From contig NZ_BILZ01000001.1 of assembly GCF_004000825.1 (NCBI RefSeq), forward strand, positions 248,001 through 312,000: a stretch of DNA of 64,000 nucleotides, given 5' to 3'. The notes under the pieces were generated by a model. It was given only the letters and a program-made list of their open reading frames with translations. It made no database searches and was not told where the DNA came from. This document shows, in pieces, positions 55,059 to 63,847 of this stretch (the first letter of the stretch is position 1; each line of letters begins with the position of its first letter). The DNA comes from Paenibacillus kobensis NBRC 15729 (GTDB lineage: Bacteria; Bacillota; Bacilli; Paenibacillales; Paenibacillaceae). The position numbers and the translations under genes were made by a program.

Positions 55059-56540
55059 CTATGATTGCGGCTTGTTCATTACGTACCTGTCGTCCTTACG
55101 GACCTCTTCTCCATTTAGAGCGTTTAACCCCCAAGCCCCTGCATATATGATCTGATGGGAAGATGAAAGCGACAGCAGCTCACGGAACTCATCGTCATAG
55201 AAGCCGCCGATGATCGAGAAGCCGAGGCCCATCTCCTCCGTTTTCAGATGAATCAACTGACCCATGGCGCCTCCGTCGATGGTGCATTGCTGATAGAGGG
55301 AAAAATCATCATTCGGGATATGCGACATATCAACGGTGAATACAAACATAGCGGAGCAGTCGCGAATAAAAGTTTGGCCTAGGCATATTCCGGCAGTGAT
55401 GTCGCGGAAATCGCCTTCTTCTGCACAGTCCAGACGGCCTTCCGTGCTGCGGTAGATGCCCGGAGCCAGCCCCTCTATCCCGTTGACAATCATATGAAAA
55501 TCAGAGTGGAGACCGATCCGCTCAATGAAAGAGACCATGGTGAACAGCTGCTCCGCGGGCAATTCGCAGCGCTGGAAAGCAGCACTGGAACGGCGCTCGA
55601 TCAGGAGAGGAAGCAGCCGGTCACAACTAGTCCAGTCCTCCGGCAATGCCGCTCGCGTAAGCCAACCTTCCGAAGGCTCCTGAATGGTGCGGTTCACCTT
55701 CTTCTGAAACCCTAATATCGGTTCCCAATCGAACAGTTCGGCTTCTACATCGTCCTGCGAATCGCACCGCTCGGAAAGCTGTACGCGCTGGGACAATTTT
55801 GTTGCTGCGTCCTCGGTCCGCTCGGCTTCGCGATGTTCCGCGCAAGAAGCTGCAATCATTGCAATCGGAACCTCGTAGCTGTCCAACTTCAACATTGCAG
55901 CAAGTTCCTCGGAGCGAAGACGCGTATACGCATCCGACTGCCAGCCAAGCGACCGAAGGACGAGCTGAAGATTGGCCGCGACATGGCCGGCGTCAATCAA
56001 GCCGAATCTGTAGCCCTTGTGCGAGTATTTCCAGCATGTTCTCCAAGGGACGATGGTGAGAATAAAACTGACGTCTGCTTCCTGATCTGGCAGCGCATGC
56101 CCGTCTTGCTCCGCTGTCTGAGCACCTGCAATCCGATAGAGCGACGCGTACAGCGCATTATAGTGATACAACCCCGGCTCTACCCCCGCCAACCGGCGAA
56201 CATGGACATACAATTCAACCGGATAGCAGCCTCCCGCCGACGGGTACGACCATAACAGTTCCGATTCGTGTCCGTGGAATTTGACAGAGGTAACGCCAAA
56301 AGCCGGCAGCAACAGCTGCTTCAACCATTCGATCCCGTTCATTGCAACTTGCGGATGAGCGGCTTCGCCTTTGCGAATCGTCGTCTTCAATCTGACACAC
56401 GGTCCGTTGTAGGATTTGAATCGTTCGGGCCGCGGACTCGTGTTGAACCGGTTGCCCGCATATTCATGGCCCCTCGTATATTGAAAGATGGAAAGATGCT
56501 CCACCTCGGTTGACACCGGATTGCTCATCATCGATCCCAC
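55059..56540 (-). CDS. SagB-type oxidase with two nitroreductase-like domains
   Basis: 493 residues. Two nitroreductase-fold units in tandem: the first around 45-240 with LLWSYPSAGGCYPVELYVHV and GYRFGLIDAGHVAANLQLVL, the second from about 290 with LIERRSSAAFQ and QCTIDGGAMGQLIHLK. Both are the SagB hallmarks; SagB-like FMN enzymes oxidise azolines to azoles or dehydrogenate peptides. No cyclodehydratase and no obvious heterocyclisation domain is present in this cluster, so its substrate is unclear. Start codons: GTG at 56540, ATG at 56531 and 56528 are all possible; the ribosome site is weak and translation may follow NRPS1 by coupling (37 bases away). Confidence 0.88.
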   Translation of the reverse strand: MGSMMSNPVSTEVEHLSIFQYTRGHEYAGNRFNTSPRPERFKSYNGPCVRLKTTIRKGEAAHPQVAMNGIEWLKQLLLPAFGVTSVKFHGHESELLWSYPSAGGCYPVELYVHVRRLAGVEPGLYHYNALYASLYRIAGAQTAEQDGHALPDQEADVSFILTIVPWRTCWKYSHKGYRFGLIDAGHVAANLQLVLRSLGWQSDAYTRLRSEELAAMLKLDSYEVPIAMIAASCAEHREAERTEDAATKLSQRVQLSERCDSQDDVEAELFDWEPILGFQKKVNRTIQEPSEGWLTRAALPEDWTSCDRLLPLLIERRSSAAFQRCELPAEQLFTMVSFIERIGLHSDFHMIVNGIEGLAPGIYRSTEGRLDCAEEGDFRDITAGICLGQTFIRDCSAMFVFTVDMSHIPNDDFSLYQQCTIDGGAMGQLIHLKTEEMGLGFSIIGGFYDDEFRELLSLSSSHQIIYAGAWGLNALNGEEVRKDDRYVMNKPQS

Positions 56541-56576
56541 GCTTTCGGTTTATTCGGCTGGCTCTCTTCCGATCCG

Positions 56577-59500
56577 CTATAGGTACAAGCTGTCGAGAGC
56601 TTCCTGGGACAAGGAGATTGTCTCGAAATCCGACGGCGTATACGCTCTTTCCCGAACGCCGCAGCAATGGCGAATTAACTCTTCTGTTCTTCCCGCGAGG
56701 CATCCAGCGACGGCGACTGCCGTCTCGGACCGGATTCTGCGACGGTCATAAGCAATGGTCAATTTCAGCCTGCCGCCAATGACCATAGCTACGATATCTA
56801 GAGGAGCAGTAGCTGGATGAACCGGACTATTGTCCGCGCCGGACAGTTCGTCCGACAGCAAGAACAGATCGCCCCCGTTAAGAGAGGAATCTAGTTCGCC
56901 GACGTAATTAAACCGGATTCGTTGGCCTTCGCACGGATCATTAAGTGTACGGCTCAGCCTCGTGAGGAGGCCGAAACTTAGACCCCGCGACGGGACTCCG
57001 CGCAGCGTTTCCTTAACCGTTTTGATGCTCGACTCCCATGCTCCGTCTTCGGCTGCTTGCAGACGAACTGGATACATGGTTGTAAACCAGCCGACGGTTC
57101 GCGATAGATCGATCGACGGATCGGACGGCTCGCGCCCATGTCCCTCCAACTCGACCACAGGCCGTATGATACCGAATACGTCCCGCACAGCCGCAGCAAG
57201 TGCGGCAGCAAGCAGTTCTTGAACATTCGTTCCATACGCGGCAGATGCTTGCTTGAGCAATAGCTCTGTATTCGCTTCGGATAACTCCTCCGTCACAACA
57301 CCTTGGCCTTCGTTATTCGTCTCGTATGCATCCGCTGCAATCAGGATGCATGGCTCATCATCCAACATGGACTCCCAATAATCCCGCTCATGCTCTGCCG
57401 CCTCTGCACGACTGTAGAGATGATCTGCCCATCGCTGATAGGAGGTAGTCGCGTTCGGCAACGTAATCGTTTCTGCCAACGCAACATGCCGGTACAGCAA
57501 ACCGAACTCCTCTAGCAAGACGGACCAAGATACCGCATCGACGGCGATATGGTGAGCGGTCAACAAGATTCGGCGCCCGTCCGTTCCAAGCTCGAATAAA
57601 CACGCTTTCAAAAGTGCATCCCGGTCAAGACGGAAGCTCGATTTCAGCCTTTCGCCAATCGCCTTCATGCGATCCAACCGAACATTCGCTGCATCATCCG
57701 ATAAGTCATATTCGGTGACGTCTTCGATCACAACGTTATCGTTGTAAACCAGCTTTCCGCTCGCCGGTTCCAGGTTCAGACGAAGCGAGTCATGACGCTC
57801 TACCAGCTTGCGGATGATCGATTCCAGTTGTTCAGCTGTTAAATCCTTGTCCAGCCGAAGCATTACGGACTGAACATAATGATGACGCTCTGTGAACGGC
57901 TGAGCTAAGAACCAGTCCATGATCGGTGTCGGACGAAGTTCCCCCTCGCTTCTTTCCTCTGCCTTGTTTCCTTCTGATCCGATTGGCCGCATACAGCCTG
58001 CCATATCTCCTAACACAGGGTGAGCCAGAACATCGGCAACCTTGATCACATACCCGCGACTGCGAAGCCGGGATGCGAGCTGAATCGCTTTGATCGAATC
58101 TCCGCCGCAAGTATAGAAATGGTCTTGTTCGTCTAATCCCGTCACTTGCAGAACGTCCCTCGCGACAGCAAGAAGCAGGGTTAACGATGGACTAAAAGTC
58201 CCGGCTCCTGTCCGTTCAGCCAATGAACGGCTCCGGCTCTGGTCAGGTGCCGGCAGTTGTGAACGATCTACTTTGCCATTCACATTAAGCGGTATGCGAT
58301 CCAATTCCACCACGTGCGATGGAACCATATAAACAGGCAGACTACTGCCTAGATAAGCTAACAAGTCCGCCGGTTGTTCGGAGTCCCGTACGATGTAGGC
58401 GCACAAATATTTGCTGCCGCCGTCAGTCTGCCGGTCAATAACGACCGCTTCCCGGACCAACGGATGTTCGACCAGCAATCGTTCGATCTCTCCTAACTCG
58501 ATCCGGTAGCCGCGGATTTTCACCTGCATATCAGCACGTCCCGCGTACTCGACCGTTCCGTCTTCCAGCCGGCGTGCCAAGTCGCCTGTCCGGTACATTC
58601 GCTCGCCTTGCATGAAAGGACACGGAACGAAACGCTCCTCTGTCGTCCGAGGCAAATTCCGGTATCCGCGGGCCAATCCGTCACCCGTAATGTACATTTC
58701 GCCCAGCACGCCCTCGGGAACCGGACACCTATCCCGGTCTAGCAGATGAATACCTGCGTTAGCAGAAGGTATGCCAATGGGAACCGATGCCCGAATGTCC
58801 CGGCTCGGATTGTAGCGATGGATCATACAGCCGACTACGGTCTCTGTCGGGCCATATTCGTTGCAAATTTCAATGCGTCCGCCGAAGCTGTCGTGTATCC
58901 GCTTGGCCAGATCTGTTCGTAAATCTTCCCCCCCAACAATGAATCGTCTAACAGAGCTATCCCGGTTGTCCCGGTCTTGCAGCAAGCTCAGATGCGACGG
59001 AGTAAGCTTAACCACGGTTGCGCGATTGTCGTTCATGATGCGATTCAACACATATTCTTCTTGATCGTCCCGGTATACATCGATCCTTCCGCCCGCAATA
59101 AGCGGCGTGAACACGGAAGTGACGGTTAGATCGAAAGCCAGCGACGAATATAACGGGAACACCTCATCTTCGTTACGGGTATACTGCTGCTTGGCCCACC
59201 AAATGTAATTGACGAGTCCTCGATGCTCGATCATGACCCCTTTGGGCTTGCCGGTCGATCCTGAAGTGTAGAGGATGTAGGCCAAATTGTCCGGTCCCGC
59301 TTGGTTCATGTTCGCAAGAGGTTCTTCCTCGAATAAGCCGGGATCGTCCAAATTGCCGACAGGACCTTCGTAACCAATCCCCTCCGGAACCGGCACATTA
59401 GCAAGCAGGAGCTGGCAGCCTGCGTCTGCAAGTACATAACCGATCCTCTCATGCGGATAATCCGGATCGATTGGCACATACGCCGCGCCGGCCTTCATGA

Positions 59501-61079
59501 TAGCCAGAATAGCGGTCACCGTTTCGATCGAATGCCGGACGAATAAGCCGACCGAATGTTCCGGGCCAATGCTGTGCGAGATGAGCCACGCCGCCAAGCG
59601 GTTCGACCGCTCGTCTAATTGGCGGTAGGTCAACTTTTTGGCTCCGTATGTGACGGCTATTTTCTCCGGTGTCCGCTGTGCCTGATCTTCGAACAACTGT
59701 ATGATCGTCTTATCCCGAGGATACTGGGCTTGCGTCGATAAGTATGCGGTAAGCCGCTTCTTCTCATCTGCGGACATCATCGATAAGTGAATCGCTGGCG
59801 CAGAAGGAGAGGCAATAATGCCATCGATCAGCGTTGCAAGTCTGCTGAATATTCGGTCAATCTGCGCTTCGTTATGCTCCGAATGCTTGTAATCGATTTC
59901 GATTTGTAATTCGCCAGTAGCCGACCAATCTTTGACGACGATCTGCAAAGAATGGAGCTGGCTTCCGCTATGATGCTCGACGACTTCTGCGGATGAACCC
60001 GCCCACTCGGTTATAACCTTCGTGTTGTAAACGTTAACGCTAATATTGAACAACGTATCCAGTCCGCGCATCTTTAACTGCAGGTCTGCCACAAGTACAT
60101 CGTAAGGATATTTCTGATGATAATAGCCCGATGTCAACTCTCGTTGAATCCTCTTCAGTTCGTCAATGACGGACGCTTCACCGTCAATGGCGCAGCGAAA
60201 CGGCATCGTACTGGTGAACATGCCGACGGTCGCCTTCTCTCTCGGCCCCGTCCGGTTGAATACAGGCATGCCGATAACCGTCTCGGATCGTCCTTCCGTC
60301 TTGCGCACGTAGAGCGCGACGAGCAAATGGAACAATGCTGAAAGTGTGCACCCTGCTTCTGTAAGCAGCGTCTTGACCGCATTCGAGCGCGCGGCATCAA
60401 GCAGGTACACCTTTCGCCTACCCGCTAACGATTCGGAAGGCGCCGGCGGAGGATCTTCCTGAGGCCACCCCGCAAACTTGTCGTTCCAGAACTCCCTGTC
60501 CCGCTGGAATCTGGCAGATTCCAAATAATCGGCTTCGCGCCTGATATAGTCAAGATAGGAAGATTCGGGCTTGTCCAGTGTCAACTCACTTCGAGATAGC
60601 CGTTCATACGAGTCCCGGATTCGATCAATCAGCATCGTGCTGGACCAACCGTCCGAAACGATATGATGGACTTGGACGAGGAACCCTCCGTCGTCTTCTG
60701 CAATTCGGTACATCGGGAACGAACACAATGGCCCCTCTTCCAGCGAGAACGGTTGGACGGCTCTTTCTTCAACCCATCGCAGCCAATCCGCTTCTGGATC
60801 AGTTGATCGGGAAAAATCCACAAAAGACTCCTCTTGATCCATTTCGCTGAACGGAATGAGAAATTGGACGGGTGTTCCTTCCTCTTCTGCGAACCGCAGC
60901 CGCAGCGCCTCATGACATTGTTTCTGTTCGCGAATAGCTTGAGCAAGCAATTGGTAATCGAGCGGTCCCCGAATTCGGATGGAACCGGTAATGTTATGCA
61001 GCGCGGTGCCGGGATAGACTTGCTCCGTGTACCATACGCGCTTCTGCGGATGCGACAGTGGGTATCGCATGGCGTCCAT
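56577..61079 (-). CDS. NRPS module 1: starter C-A-PCP-E, predicted N-acyl-D-Asn loading module
   Basis: 1500 residues. Starter C domain (about 5-430): YPLSHPQKRVWYTEQVYPGT at the N-terminus and HHIVSDG at 138-144, typical of lipid-loading starters. A domain (about 460-970): LYTSGSTGKPKG, AFDLTVTSVF, VVKLTPSHL, FIVGGED, NEYGPTETVVG, YRTGDLA and NGKVDRSQL. By eye the pocket is D-L-T-K-I-G-E-V-G(-K), one position from the published Asn code DLTKLGEVGK. PCP: Ser995 in CGGDSIKA, the form seen before E domains. E domain (1050-1500): HHIAVDAVSW, ELEGHGRE, VGWFTTMYP, FNYVGE. It should load a fatty-acyl-D-Asn. ATG at 61079 has GGAGGGG eight bases upstream; the open frame up to 61301 is leader. Confidence 0.95.
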   Translation of the reverse strand: MDAMRYPLSHPQKRVWYTEQVYPGTALHNITGSIRIRGPLDYQLLAQAIREQKQCHEALRLRFAEEEGTPVQFLIPFSEMDQEESFVDFSRSTDPEADWLRWVEERAVQPFSLEEGPLCSFPMYRIAEDDGGFLVQVHHIVSDGWSSTMLIDRIRDSYERLSRSELTLDKPESSYLDYIRREADYLESARFQRDREFWNDKFAGWPQEDPPPAPSESLAGRRKVYLLDAARSNAVKTLLTEAGCTLSALFHLLVALYVRKTEGRSETVIGMPVFNRTGPREKATVGMFTSTMPFRCAIDGEASVIDELKRIQRELTSGYYHQKYPYDVLVADLQLKMRGLDTLFNISVNVYNTKVITEWAGSSAEVVEHHSGSQLHSLQIVVKDWSATGELQIEIDYKHSEHNEAQIDRIFSRLATLIDGIIASPSAPAIHLSMMSADEKKRLTAYLSTQAQYPRDKTIIQLFEDQAQRTPEKIAVTYGAKKLTYRQLDERSNRLAAWLISHSIGPEHSVGLFVRHSIETVTAILAIMKAGAAYVPIDPDYPHERIGYVLADAGCQLLLANVPVPEGIGYEGPVGNLDDPGLFEEEPLANMNQAGPDNLAYILYTSGSTGKPKGVMIEHRGLVNYIWWAKQQYTRNEDEVFPLYSSLAFDLTVTSVFTPLIAGGRIDVYRDDQEEYVLNRIMNDNRATVVKLTPSHLSLLQDRDNRDSSVRRFIVGGEDLRTDLAKRIHDSFGGRIEICNEYGPTETVVGCMIHRYNPSRDIRASVPIGIPSANAGIHLLDRDRCPVPEGVLGEMYITGDGLARGYRNLPRTTEERFVPCPFMQGERMYRTGDLARRLEDGTVEYAGRADMQVKIRGYRIELGEIERLLVEHPLVREAVVIDRQTDGGSKYLCAYIVRDSEQPADLLAYLGSSLPVYMVPSHVVELDRIPLNVNGKVDRSQLPAPDQSRSRSLAERTGAGTFSPSLTLLLAVARDVLQVTGLDEQDHFYTCGGDSIKAIQLASRLRSRGYVIKVADVLAHPVLGDMAGCMRPIGSEGNKAEERSEGELRPTPIMDWFLAQPFTERHHYVQSVMLRLDKDLTAEQLESIIRKLVERHDSLRLNLEPASGKLVYNDNVVIEDVTEYDLSDDAANVRLDRMKAIGERLKSSFRLDRDALLKACLFELGTDGRRILLTAHHIAVDAVSWSVLLEEFGLLYRHVALAETITLPNATTSYQRWADHLYSRAEAAEHERDYWESMLDDEPCILIAADAYETNNEGQGVVTEELSEANTELLLKQASAAYGTNVQELLAAALAAAVRDVFGIIRPVVELEGHGREPSDPSIDLSRTVGWFTTMYPVRLQAAEDGAWESSIKTVKETLRGVPSRGLSFGLLTRLSRTLNDPCEGQRIRFNYVGELDSSLNGGDLFLLSDELSGADNSPVHPATAPLDIVAMVIGGRLKLTIAYDRRRIRSETAVAVAGCLAGRTEELIRHCCGVRERAYTPSDFETISLSQEALDSLYL

Positions 61080-61477
61080 TTGGCAACCCCTCCAGCATGA
61101 GAATAGTAATGTACTCCGATTTATTCGAATCGAAGCCAGGTGTGCTTGGGTCGGTTGTACAATAGCGACGGTTGGAAACGAAAGCTCGTGGGGTTCAAAC
61201 GTGATGCAGCAGCTAACAAAACAAGTCGTAAAAAATGTCAATTCAGCGCTCATTGTGTGTCTTGTCCAGGCGGCAAATTGGGGGATCATGTCGATGAACA
61301 TACGTATTTATCCAGATGGTGATTTTTATGATACTTGCGTTTTCAGGAACCAGTCAAGTAATAATTTTCTAGTATAAATCAATGTGACCAAACATTTACA
61401 AGCCTATGAAACTCCGCTAAGATAACCTTGATTACCGGAGGTCGCTAGGCGGCCTTTGTACTAGTGAGGAGGTCATG
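61080..61477. promoter_or_regulatory. Divergent promoter region of the biosynthetic cluster
   Basis: A 398-base gap with no evident gene. For the minus-strand operon, TTGACT (61352-61357) and TATCAT (61328-61333) lie 18 bases apart, implying a leader of about 240 bases before NRPS1. The GC-rich hairpin AGGTCGC-TAG-GCGGCCT lies at about 61439-61455, shortly before the divergent gene. Confidence 0.4.
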
Positions 61478-63055
61478 ATGAGGATGAAAGTGCTTGACGT
61501 TGAACCCGTCAAGAGCGCTGGCGGGGACTGCTTCGACGATGTGATCGTGACCTTGGACGGCTGGTACCGAAGAGGCTATCAGCTCATGTACGCGAACGCC
61601 TTGAAATTCGAATGGGCGCCTCCTTCGCCGGGGGCTACATTCGGCAGCCGGATGCAGACTGGGGTTGCAGATACGATGACGCTGCTGGGTCAATTTCATG
61701 GCTTCGACACTCGGGTGATCCGTAATCTCTCTCCGCAAGAGGGATTGGATCTCATACGTGAACAACTAAACAAAGGAAATCCAATCTGTCTAAATTTCGA
61801 CACTTTCTATTGTCCGTGGGATTTGCATTTCGGGAAATTTCACCATTTTATGCACGTCATGATTGCCGTTGGCATCGATCCGGCTACAGAGGAGCTGCTC
61901 ATCGTCGATCCTTTCTTCTCGAAGAAGGATCTTCGGATTTCGATGGAACTTTACGAGGGCGGTTTGCTTGGGATTATGACCGTCGAACCCTCCCCCGGCT
62001 GGACATTCGACCGAGAACGGCTGCTTAACCGGCTTCGCTTCCTGCTACAGGAGCATTTGGACCAATCACCGGGCCATTTTCACCGCTTTGCGGACGAGAT
62101 CGGCGATATTGACTTTGAGTTAGAAGCCGAGGAAGGCAGTTCCCGCTTCATAGCAAGCCCTCTGTTCATTATGCTGAACGTCCTTAGCACAGCACGGATC
62201 AACTACGCGTCTATGTTGGAGTACGTTGCAGATACGTTCGACGTTCCATCTATCGCGTCTTGCTCAGAAGAAGTTCGCCGGCTAAGCAATGCTTGGAGCA
62301 CGGTGCGCGGCATGCTTGCCAAGTTGAACTTTATGCCTCCTGAACGCCGAGATGCGAAGATGATGGCCAGCCTCGGCGTCAAAATCCGCAACGCGGTAGA
62401 AACGGAGATCGGTGTGCTGCTTCGTGTGCTTGCTTGCCTCGATGGCGAAAGTCAATTCTCGAATGCACAAGTGGCGGCTTCTTCACTCAATGAACAATCG
62501 ACACGATTCGTCACATCTGTCGACATTAGCAGCCTTTGTAACATACGAGGAATCGACAATGGACGCGGAACGGCAGATGTCGACGACGATGGTCATTGCT
62601 ATGGACGAGACGATGTTCCGGAAGACAGGCTACTTCAGATCGAGAAAATGTCCTTCCTGTTCCCTGCGAGCAAGGATGATACGGAGTGCGATAATTTTGC
62701 TTGTTACGGACAGAGTATCGCGATCCCGAAGGATCGCTATAACGGTTTAATGGTTCTCGCGAGCAGCCAATACGGCGGCAGCGAAGATATGTTCACGATC
62801 GAGTACGAAGACGGAACAAGCGAGCAAGTGAAGCTCGGTTTCGCGGATTGGTGGAGCCCCTTCCCGATTGCAGGCGAGAAGATCGCCTTGTCGGCAACGC
62901 TGATTCGTAATACGGTCGGCCCGACAGATAATACGGTGTATCTGTTCGCGAACGAAGCTTCACTAACGCGCACCGAGTCGCCAGCCGTTCGGCTCATCAT
63001 GCCGACGATGCCGAATCTGCATGTGTTCGCTGTTTCTTTGTGGAAAGAGGCTTAA
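61478..63055 (+). CDS. BtrH-like cysteine acyltransferase/peptidase-fold protein, cluster-associated
   Basis: About 525 residues. The first 150 residues match the BtrH N-terminal layout (PF14399): Cys near 19 in GGDCFDDVIV, His pair in KFHHFMHVMIAVGID (near 123-127), and Asp near 145 in LLIVDPFF, a C-H-D triad as in papain-fold and C39 enzymes. The pattern GNP-(x)-HxxH-(x)-GxD-(x)-D is shared with the C-terminal end of the PKS. The rest (about 175-520) is a helical and then beta-rich region (MVLASSQYGG, FADWWSPFPIAGE) that I do not recognise. BtrH transfers an acyl chain from a carrier protein onto an amine. GGAGG lies five bases before the ATG at 61478. Confidence 0.75.
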   Translation: MRMKVLDVEPVKSAGGDCFDDVIVTLDGWYRRGYQLMYANALKFEWAPPSPGATFGSRMQTGVADTMTLLGQFHGFDTRVIRNLSPQEGLDLIREQLNKGNPICLNFDTFYCPWDLHFGKFHHFMHVMIAVGIDPATEELLIVDPFFSKKDLRISMELYEGGLLGIMTVEPSPGWTFDRERLLNRLRFLLQEHLDQSPGHFHRFADEIGDIDFELEAEEGSSRFIASPLFIMLNVLSTARINYASMLEYVADTFDVPSIASCSEEVRRLSNAWSTVRGMLAKLNFMPPERRDAKMMASLGVKIRNAVETEIGVLLRVLACLDGESQFSNAQVAASSLNEQSTRFVTSVDISSLCNIRGIDNGRGTADVDDDGHCYGRDDVPEDRLLQIEKMSFLFPASKDDTECDNFACYGQSIAIPKDRYNGLMVLASSQYGGSEDMFTIEYEDGTSEQVKLGFADWWSPFPIAGEKIALSATLIRNTVGPTDNTVYLFANEASLTRTESPAVRLIMPTMPNLHVFAVSLWKEA

Positions 63056-63201
63056 ACTGAAGTTTTGTTTTTGAGGGCAATCATTACAATTGTCAGCAGA
63101 AAGTATAAGACGGGGTGACTTTTTTCCACGCGGGTTGTTTAATTAAAACAGCGGCAGCTAGGGACGAGAAAATAAGGCCCTATACTGTCGCTGTATTATT
63201 A

Positions 63202-63300
63202 AGCTATCGTTTCCCGATAGGGAGTTGAACTAAGGCGGTCGATCATTTTCTGACGGACTGCCTTTATGTCTTTTTTATGCTATCGTTCTCCGTTAGCGGA
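63202..63300. repeat. Two related short palindromes flanking the terminator
   Basis: GCTATCGTTTCCCGATAG (from 63203) and GCTATCGTTCTCCGTTAGC (from 63279) share their first ten bases or so and each form a small hairpin. They look like copies of a genomic palindromic repeat. Confidence 0.45.
63232..63276 (+). terminator. Terminator after the BtrH-like gene
   Basis: AAGGCGGTC and GACTGCCTT form a nine-pair stem (one G-T) around a 15-base loop, followed by TATGTCTTTTTT. Confidence 0.65.
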
Positions 63301-63317
63301 ATAACTTGTTGCAACAA

Positions 63318-63686
63318 TTAGACCAAATTCCCTTGTATCAAATCGTTCTTAGCCATTTCGAAAGCTACTGCGATTTTAATCTGAAACGTTTTACTAAGCC
63401 CCTTCATCCAAATCTCAATTGGATACACATCGACTATCGGAGAAATTGTATTGTCATAACGGTTCAGTTCAATTTTAATAACTGAATGAGTATCAACAAG
63501 AAAACTAATGATATCCTCACCTTGATCAGGTGTCCAAGATAAAACGTGCGCTGTCTTCATCTCGGGAAATGTCTTTCTAATTATATTTAAAAACCTATGC
63601 ATGGAGAGATCATTGAACAAGTGAGATTTTGATGCCATTAATTCGTCTCGATATGTCTTTTCTGTCAAAGTCCCTTTGAGTTTCAT
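63318..63686 (-). CDS. Hypothetical protein (about 122 aa)
   Basis: I do not recognise this protein. It is mixed alpha/beta and moderately charged, with no signal peptide, membrane segment or cysteine pattern. Notable stretches are HVLSWTPDQGEDIISFLVDT and EIWMKGLSKTFQIKIAVAFE. The start is uncertain: the ATG at 63686 has GCAGG seven bases upstream; an ATG at 63719 is also in frame. Its base composition is more AT-rich than the biosynthetic cluster, so it probably does not belong to it. Confidence 0.6.
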   Translation of the reverse strand: MKLKGTLTEKTYRDELMASKSHLFNDLSMHRFLNIIRKTFPEMKTAHVLSWTPDQGEDIISFLVDTHSVIKIELNRYDNTISPIVDVYPIEIWMKGLSKTFQIKIAVAFEMAKNDLIQGNLV

Positions 63687-63847
63687 GTAATGCCTGCTTT
63701 CCTTAAAGATGCGATCCATTCGCGATTCCGGCTAATGAATTAACTCTACTCTTATATATTCAAGATAGGTGCCACGCTAACCTGCCCACTATCCTTCTCC
63801 TTCGTAAACTACATACCTCTAGAAAGTTCCTGATGTCGATTTAAGTG

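Noticed and set aside
61080-61301. The NRPS1 frame is open 74 codons upstream of the chosen start
   Set aside because: No ribosome site lies upstream, the extra residues are Cys-rich and unlike an NRPS N-terminus, and GGAGGGG sits eight bases before the ATG at 61079.
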